Positions 13,382 to 18,205 of a stretch of DNA of 18,205 bases are shown here, piece by piece. Source of the DNA: Anaerolineae bacterium (GTDB lineage Bacteria; Chloroflexota; Anaerolineae; J102); NCBI GenBank assembly GCA_026985975.1, contig JALSPL010000070.1, positions 1 through 18,205 of the forward strand. The letters are read 5' to 3'. Position numbers and translations under genes: made by a program. The notes beneath the pieces are model-generated. The model made no database searches, was not told where the DNA came from, and saw only the letters and a list, made by a program, of their open reading frames with translations. The first letter of the stretch is position 1. Each line of letters opens with the position of its first letter.

Positions 13382-14539
13382 ATGCCTAAACATCCTCTGA
13401 CTTTTCGTCAAAAACTTCGCAACAAGAAAAAAATCTACCGCAACAAGGTGATGGGGCCCGTCAAATATCTGGCTTATCAGACAGGACAGACCCAACGCGT
13501 GCCCGCGCCCGACCGGATGTATATCGAATCCACCAACATCTGCAATCTCAACTGCATCATGTGTCCCACCGGTCGCGGCGAAGTGACCCGGGCCAACGGG
13601 TTTATGAAGTGGGAGGTGTTCAAACAGATCGTAGATGAGATGGCGCCGCTGGTCAAGGCCACTACCCTGCACATCTGGGGCGAGCCTCTGCTGCACAAAC
13701 GCATCTACGACATGGTGGCCTATTGCACCGAAAAGGGTCTGCGCTCCGAGATCAGCACCAACGCCACCCTGCTCACCGAAGAGCGGGGGCGCAAGCTGCT
13801 GGACGCGGGTCTGAACGTCATCTATCTCTGCCAGGATGGCATGAGGCCCGAGACCTACGAAAATATCCGCGTCAACGCCGACTACGAAAAGACCAACGAG
13901 AACATCCGCCGGTTTGTAGAGATGAAGCACGCGGGCGACTACGAGACGTTCGTCAATCTCCAGATTATCGAGATGGAAAACACCCGGGAGGACACCGAAG
14001 CCTTCGTGGCCTACTGGAAGGATGTGCCGGGCGTCGATCTGGTGCACATCAAGCCCTTCGATTCGTGGGGCGACCAGATCGAGGAGATCAGCGCGCTGCG
14101 CCCCGAACAGCAACGACAACTCCCCTCACGCTACGCGTGCCCCAACCTCTGGTATCATGTTCACATCTACTGGGACGGCTCCATCGCCATGTGCGATCGC
14201 GATTTCAACCTGGATTACGATCTGGGCAACATCATCGATGACGATGGCGTGGTGCGGGTGATGAAAAACTGGAACGGGCCCAAGATGCAGCAATTGCGCA
14301 AGTTGCACCTGGAGAGCCGCTATGACGAGGTGACGCCCTGCAACACCTGCATGGAATGGGCCTGGTGGAAGCCCTCCTTGTTCGAATCCTACGGCAACCG
14401 CCCGGCCGAAGACGATTTCGGCGGCCAGATGATCCATACCGAGCAATCCACCGATGGCGTCAGCGGCAATGGCCGCGACGCATCATCCGCAATACCGCTG
14501 GTCGTTTCCAACGACAGTCGATCTGGCAGCAGCCAATAA
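13382..14539 (+). CDS. Radical SAM protein with SPASM-like C-terminal iron-sulfur domain
   Basis: A 385-residue radical SAM enzyme without the N-terminal cobalamin domain. A basic N-terminus (residues 8-22) precedes the cluster motif C54-NLN-C58-IM-C61, followed by HIWGEPLLHK (97-106) and STNATLL. The C-terminal part has C253-PNLW, DGSIAMC271 and C320-NTC323, the ligand spacing of a SPASM/twitch auxiliary cluster domain. The last 30 residues are Ser/Gly/Asp-rich and look disordered. SPASM enzymes usually act on peptides or carbohydrate-like substrates, or perform dehydrogenation and C-C or C-S crosslinking. No Shine-Dalgarno is visible before the ATG, which follows 69 nt after the MITE-like element, so the insertion may have displaced the native leader. 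The next gene starts 19 nt downstream. Confidence 0.88.
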   Translation: MPKHPLTFRQKLRNKKKIYRNKVMGPVKYLAYQTGQTQRVPAPDRMYIESTNICNLNCIMCPTGRGEVTRANGFMKWEVFKQIVDEMAPLVKATTLHIWGEPLLHKRIYDMVAYCTEKGLRSEISTNATLLTEERGRKLLDAGLNVIYLCQDGMRPETYENIRVNADYEKTNENIRRFVEMKHAGDYETFVNLQIIEMENTREDTEAFVAYWKDVPGVDLVHIKPFDSWGDQIEEISALRPEQQRQLPSRYACPNLWYHVHIYWDGSIAMCDRDFNLDYDLGNIIDDDGVVRVMKNWNGPKMQQLRKLHLESRYDEVTPCNTCMEWAWWKPSLFESYGNRPAEDDFGGQMIHTEQSTDGVSGNGRDASSAIPLVVSNDSRSGSSQ

Positions 14540-14558
14540 CCCCGGAGAATCTTTGATT

Positions 14559-15965
14559 ATGGCAACTTTCTTCCCCTGGGGAAAGCAAAAGAAATCCAAC
14601 ATCCTGTGGCTCGATCTGGGCGATCTGGGCGATCTGGTGAACCCGGGCGGGCCGCACGAGCAATGGCAGGATCATGGTCTGGCCCTGTTGCGCACGATTT
14701 TACACCAAAACGGAATCATAACCGATCTGGCGTCGACGCGGGCGGTGCTGTCGTGGGAACAACTCGAGCCTCAACTCGCCGGCTACGACATACTGCTGAT
14801 GAACGTGCGCAGCTACACTTATCCGCCCGCCAAAAAAGCCGCCCAGCTTTTCAAAGAAATCAACCCCAACGGCAAGGTGCTGGTGGGCGGCATGCACGCT
14901 ACGGTGGCTCCGGATGAGATGATGGCGGTGGACGCGTTCGATAAAATCTGCATGGGCGCGGGCGAAAAAGTCATCGTTGATCTGGTGCGGGACCCCGACA
15001 GCTTCCCCCGCGTTTTTGCGGGCGAGAGCGCCAAGAGCATGGCCGAATGGCCGATGATGGACCGGGAGCTGTGGCCCAAGCCCGCGGGCGGCTGGCGCAT
15101 GAAGCGCTATTGGAAATGGAAATGGCCCCTGGAGCCGGAATGCGGCTGGGGACCCGGGCCGGTGGCCACCATCATCACCAGCCGCGTCTGCCCCTGGAAG
15201 TGCGTCTTCTGCAACGAAAGCTCCTACATTCCCCTCATGGGCCGCCGTCCGGTGGATATGGTCATCGATGAGCTGAACTACCTCGACCGCAAATATGGCG
15301 TGGGCTCGGTGGTCATCCACGATTCCATGTTCTTCCAGAACCCGAGCTGGCTGGAAGAATGGCTGGAGAAATATCCGCGCAAAACCAAAGGCTGGACCTA
15401 TTGGGCCGCGGCCCGGGCCGACACCGTGGTGCAATGGCCCGAGCTCTTCATCGCCCTGGTCAAAGAAACCAACTGGCGCACCATCTCCATCGGCTTTGAA
15501 TCGGGCAGCGATCGCGTGCTCAAGATTTTGAACAAGGAAGTCACCGAGGAAGAAAACTTCTTCGTCATCGATCTGGTCAACCGCCTGGGCGATGAACTGG
15601 AAGCCAAGGGCGAGCAGCCGCCTTACTTCTGGTCCAACATCATGCTGGGCATTCCCGGCGAGACCCGCGAAGACGCGTTCAAGACCATGCGCATGCTCAA
15701 GACCATGAAACGCGTCATGCCTTCCATTTCATTCTACGCCCCCTATCCTGGCTCGGCCCTGGGCTATCAGCTCATCGCCGAGGGCAAAAGCATGATGTCC
15801 AAAGACAACTATCACCGCTATCCCGGCGATGAAAAAGTCAAGGGCATCGACTACAAATTCTACCGCGACCTCATCGCCGGCAAATATGACGCCGAGGTCA
15901 ACAAGGGCCTGGATACCGTCATGCACGGCGCCGATCTTTACAGCGGCGCATTGGTCAAAGCGTAA
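14559..15965 (+). CDS. Cobalamin-binding-domain radical SAM protein 3, divergent N-terminus
   Basis: A 468-residue radical SAM protein. The cobalamin-binding-like domain is present (KSNILWLDLGDLG, KVLVGGMHATVAPDE at 106-120, ICMGAGEKVIVDL) but starts with an unusual D-rich loop GDLGDLVNPGGPHEQW. A Trp/Lys-rich insertion (about 178-199, with RYWKWKWPLEPECGWG) precedes the barrel. The cluster motif is VCPWKCVFCNE (C211, C215, C218). Later blocks are SIGFESGSDRVLKIL and MLGIPGETREDAFKTM, then YAPYPGSALGYQL. The start at 14559 is supported by the motif-bearing N-terminus and by GGAG at 14543-14546, 12 nt upstream. An in-frame ATG at 14454 would overlap the preceding gene by 86 nt. Substrate unknown. 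Confidence 0.9.
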   Translation: MATFFPWGKQKKSNILWLDLGDLGDLVNPGGPHEQWQDHGLALLRTILHQNGIITDLASTRAVLSWEQLEPQLAGYDILLMNVRSYTYPPAKKAAQLFKEINPNGKVLVGGMHATVAPDEMMAVDAFDKICMGAGEKVIVDLVRDPDSFPRVFAGESAKSMAEWPMMDRELWPKPAGGWRMKRYWKWKWPLEPECGWGPGPVATIITSRVCPWKCVFCNESSYIPLMGRRPVDMVIDELNYLDRKYGVGSVVIHDSMFFQNPSWLEEWLEKYPRKTKGWTYWAAARADTVVQWPELFIALVKETNWRTISIGFESGSDRVLKILNKEVTEEENFFVIDLVNRLGDELEAKGEQPPYFWSNIMLGIPGETREDAFKTMRMLKTMKRVMPSISFYAPYPGSALGYQLIAEGKSMMSKDNYHRYPGDEKVKGIDYKFYRDLIAGKYDAEVNKGLDTVMHGADLYSGALVKA

Positions 15966-15969
15966 TGGA

Positions 15970-16186
15970 ATGAAGAATGAAGCATGGAGAATGAACGCAG
16001 AAAAGATGGAAAAAGTGCAAGGACGCTCCGACGGATATGCAATTCGCCGGTGGCGGCAGACGCCTGACCCGCCGGATAATAAATCCGGCTGGGAGCCAAC
16101 CATCGTCCATCGTCTATCATCGGGTCGACGCCCGTGACGTCTGTTTACTATACACTGCATACTGAACACTGCATACTGGATTACTG
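15970..16186. repeat. Three different 7-nt tandem arrays and a hairpin in one intergenic gap
   Basis: The 225-nt gap 15966-16190 carries no gene. Four in-phase heptamers of the ATGAAGA type run from 15970 to 15997. Two perfect CCATCGT units plus a variant CTATCAT lie at 16100-16120. CATACTG alternates with TACACTG/AACACTG at 16151-16178, followed by a relic to 16186, only 4 nt before the next ATG. A perfect hairpin GCCGGAT-AATAA-ATCCGGC lies at 16071-16089. This resembles the short tandemly repeated heptamers described in cyanobacteria; relation to them is only by analogy. Confidence 0.6.
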
Positions 16187-16190
16187 AATA

Positions 16191-16397
16191 ATGAGCAGTT
16201 TCGATCATCCCACCAACATGTATCTCTTCAAAATGAAGAACGGCAAGAACAAACTGGCCTACGGCGAGTCGCCCGAAGACGCCCTCGAAATCCTGCGCAT
16301 GCGTCTTACCGATGAAGAGATGGCGCAGATTATCCCCGAGCAGTTCACCAAATTCCATCCCCGCCAACTGCAAAAATACATCGATGACCTCGGCTGA
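16191..16397 (+). CDS. Small 68-residue protein of unknown family within the radical SAM cluster
   Basis: Family not recognised. The sequence suggests a beta hairpin (MYLFKMKNGKNKLAYGES, residues 10-27), a helix (PEDALEILRMRL, 28-39), a second short helix (TDEEMAQII) and a C-terminal helix (HPRQLQKYIDDLG). It is charged, has no cysteine, no signal peptide and no Gly/Ser/Cys-rich core, so it does not look like a classical modified-peptide precursor. It could be a small partner, carrier-recognition or regulatory protein for the radical SAM enzymes flanking it. No Shine-Dalgarno is visible; heptameric repeats reach to 4 nt before the ATG. Coding potential is supported by its composition, its position in the gene line and a stop 50 nt before the next start. 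Confidence 0.65.
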   Translation: MSSFDHPTNMYLFKMKNGKNKLAYGESPEDALEILRMRLTDEEMAQIIPEQFTKFHPRQLQKYIDDLG

Positions 16398-16447
16398 TCT
16401 GGCCCGGGCTGTTTTTCTGCGCACATTCTCTCCATTGCAGGATTTTT

Positions 16448-17863
<1,416 letters not shown>

Positions 17864-17866
17864 TTT

Positions 17867-18205
17867 ATGTCTCTTCGCAAAGTTTATCTCATTCAGCCGG
17901 GCCGGGATGGCCGCGTGATGGGCAAGGCCACCATGGCCCCCTACACCCTCATGCGCCTGGCCTCCCTGGTGCCCGATGACATCCCTGTCGAGATCATCGA
18001 CGAAGACCTGCGCCCGACGCCTTTCGATGAGATCGGGCCCAATGATCTGGTGGGCATCACCGCCAAGACCTTGCAAATCGATCGCGCCCATTGGCTGACC
18101 GAACGCCTGCACGCTCGCGGGGCCACCGTAATCATCGGCGGTGCGCACGCCACCCTGGCTCCCGATGATGTGTTGAGCTGGGCCGACAGCATCGCCATAG
18201 GCGAA
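17867..18205 (+). CDS. Cobalamin-binding-domain radical SAM protein 5, tandem paralogue (partial)
   Basis: The open frame runs off the right edge after 113 codons. It covers only the Rossmann domain (RKVYLIQPGRDG, TMAPYTLMRLASL, EIGPNDLVGITAKTLQIDR, IIGGAHATLAPDD). My hand alignment to the first 113 residues of the preceding protein is gapless with about 25 differences, so roughly 78 percent identical. The ATG lies 3 nt after the upstream stop with no separate Shine-Dalgarno, so translation is probably coupled. The radical SAM cysteines are expected beyond the edge and are not seen here. Confidence 0.88.
   Translation, partial: MSLRKVYLIQPGRDGRVMGKATMAPYTLMRLASLVPDDIPVEIIDEDLRPTPFDEIGPNDLVGITAKTLQIDRAHWLTERLHARGATVIIGGAHATLAPDDVLSWADSIAIGE

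Noticed and set aside
14700..15434. Minus-strand open frame of 244 codons, and similar ones opposite the other radical SAM genes
   Set aside because: His/Ala/Gly/Arg-rich shadow translations of strongly supported plus-strand genes in GC-rich DNA.
16100..16186. Possible small CRISPR array
   Set aside because: The repeats are 7-14 bp and directly contiguous, without unique spacers of 30-40 bp, and there is no cas gene.

Overview
The window reads as a chromosomal segment of a moderately GC-rich bacterium, most likely a member of the Chloroflexota (Anaerolineae/Caldilineae-like). This is an inference. It rests on the mix of a LysM/FxLYD-type lipoprotein, a four-cysteine 'CPYL...YCL...C' membrane protein, a YhhN membrane protein, an RsmD with an APPQY catalytic loop, several -10 boxes only 6-7 nt from start codons, and short heptameric repeats between genes. 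I see no rRNA, tRNA, CRISPR array or transposase gene.

Region 1 (1-9.7 kb) is housekeeping and envelope functions. A DsbB/BdbC-type thiol oxidoreductase with an apparent ATC start (45-485) is followed by a membrane-anchored coiled-coil protein with an extracellular Cna-B/SdrD-like domain (509-1753) and a clear intrinsic terminator. On the minus strand come a membrane hydrolase-like protein and rsmD, overlapping by 4 nt. They are divergent from a YhhN-family gene, and both promoters lie in 45 bp. A tight four-gene minus-strand operon (5720 to 3732) holds a four-helix membrane protein, a class III-like PPK2 polyphosphate kinase, an extremely basic-tailed small protein and a two-helix membrane protein. 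A DUF2892 protein and rsmA follow on the plus strand. A minus-strand operon (9680 to 7486) encodes a LysM lipoprotein, a PlsC-type acyltransferase and the four-cysteine membrane protein, with 8-nt overlaps at both junctions.

Region 2 (9.75 kb to the right edge) is the notable part. It opens with a textbook promoter (TTGACA, 17 bp, TATAAT) that has a 7-4-7 palindrome just upstream. This is followed by six plus-strand radical SAM genes: five with an N-terminal cobalamin-binding-type Rossmann domain (the last cut by the window edge) and one with a SPASM-like C-terminal domain. A 68-residue protein of unknown family sits among them. The last two radical SAM genes are a tandem duplication with a 3-nt gap. 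Such clusters usually make or modify a lipid, tetrapyrrole, polyketide or peptide product by methylation, cyclisation or C-C bond formation. Nothing visible here identifies the product, and the cluster continues beyond the window.

Intergenic DNA is rich in structure. There is a 242-bp inverted-repeat element with internal hairpins (5811-6052), a 169-bp MITE-like element flanked by an 8-bp near-perfect duplication (13144-13312), a 61-bp stem-loop before the second radical SAM gene, a 15-bp-stem hairpin before rsmA, and four separate 7-nt-period arrays with different unit sequences in two intergenic regions.
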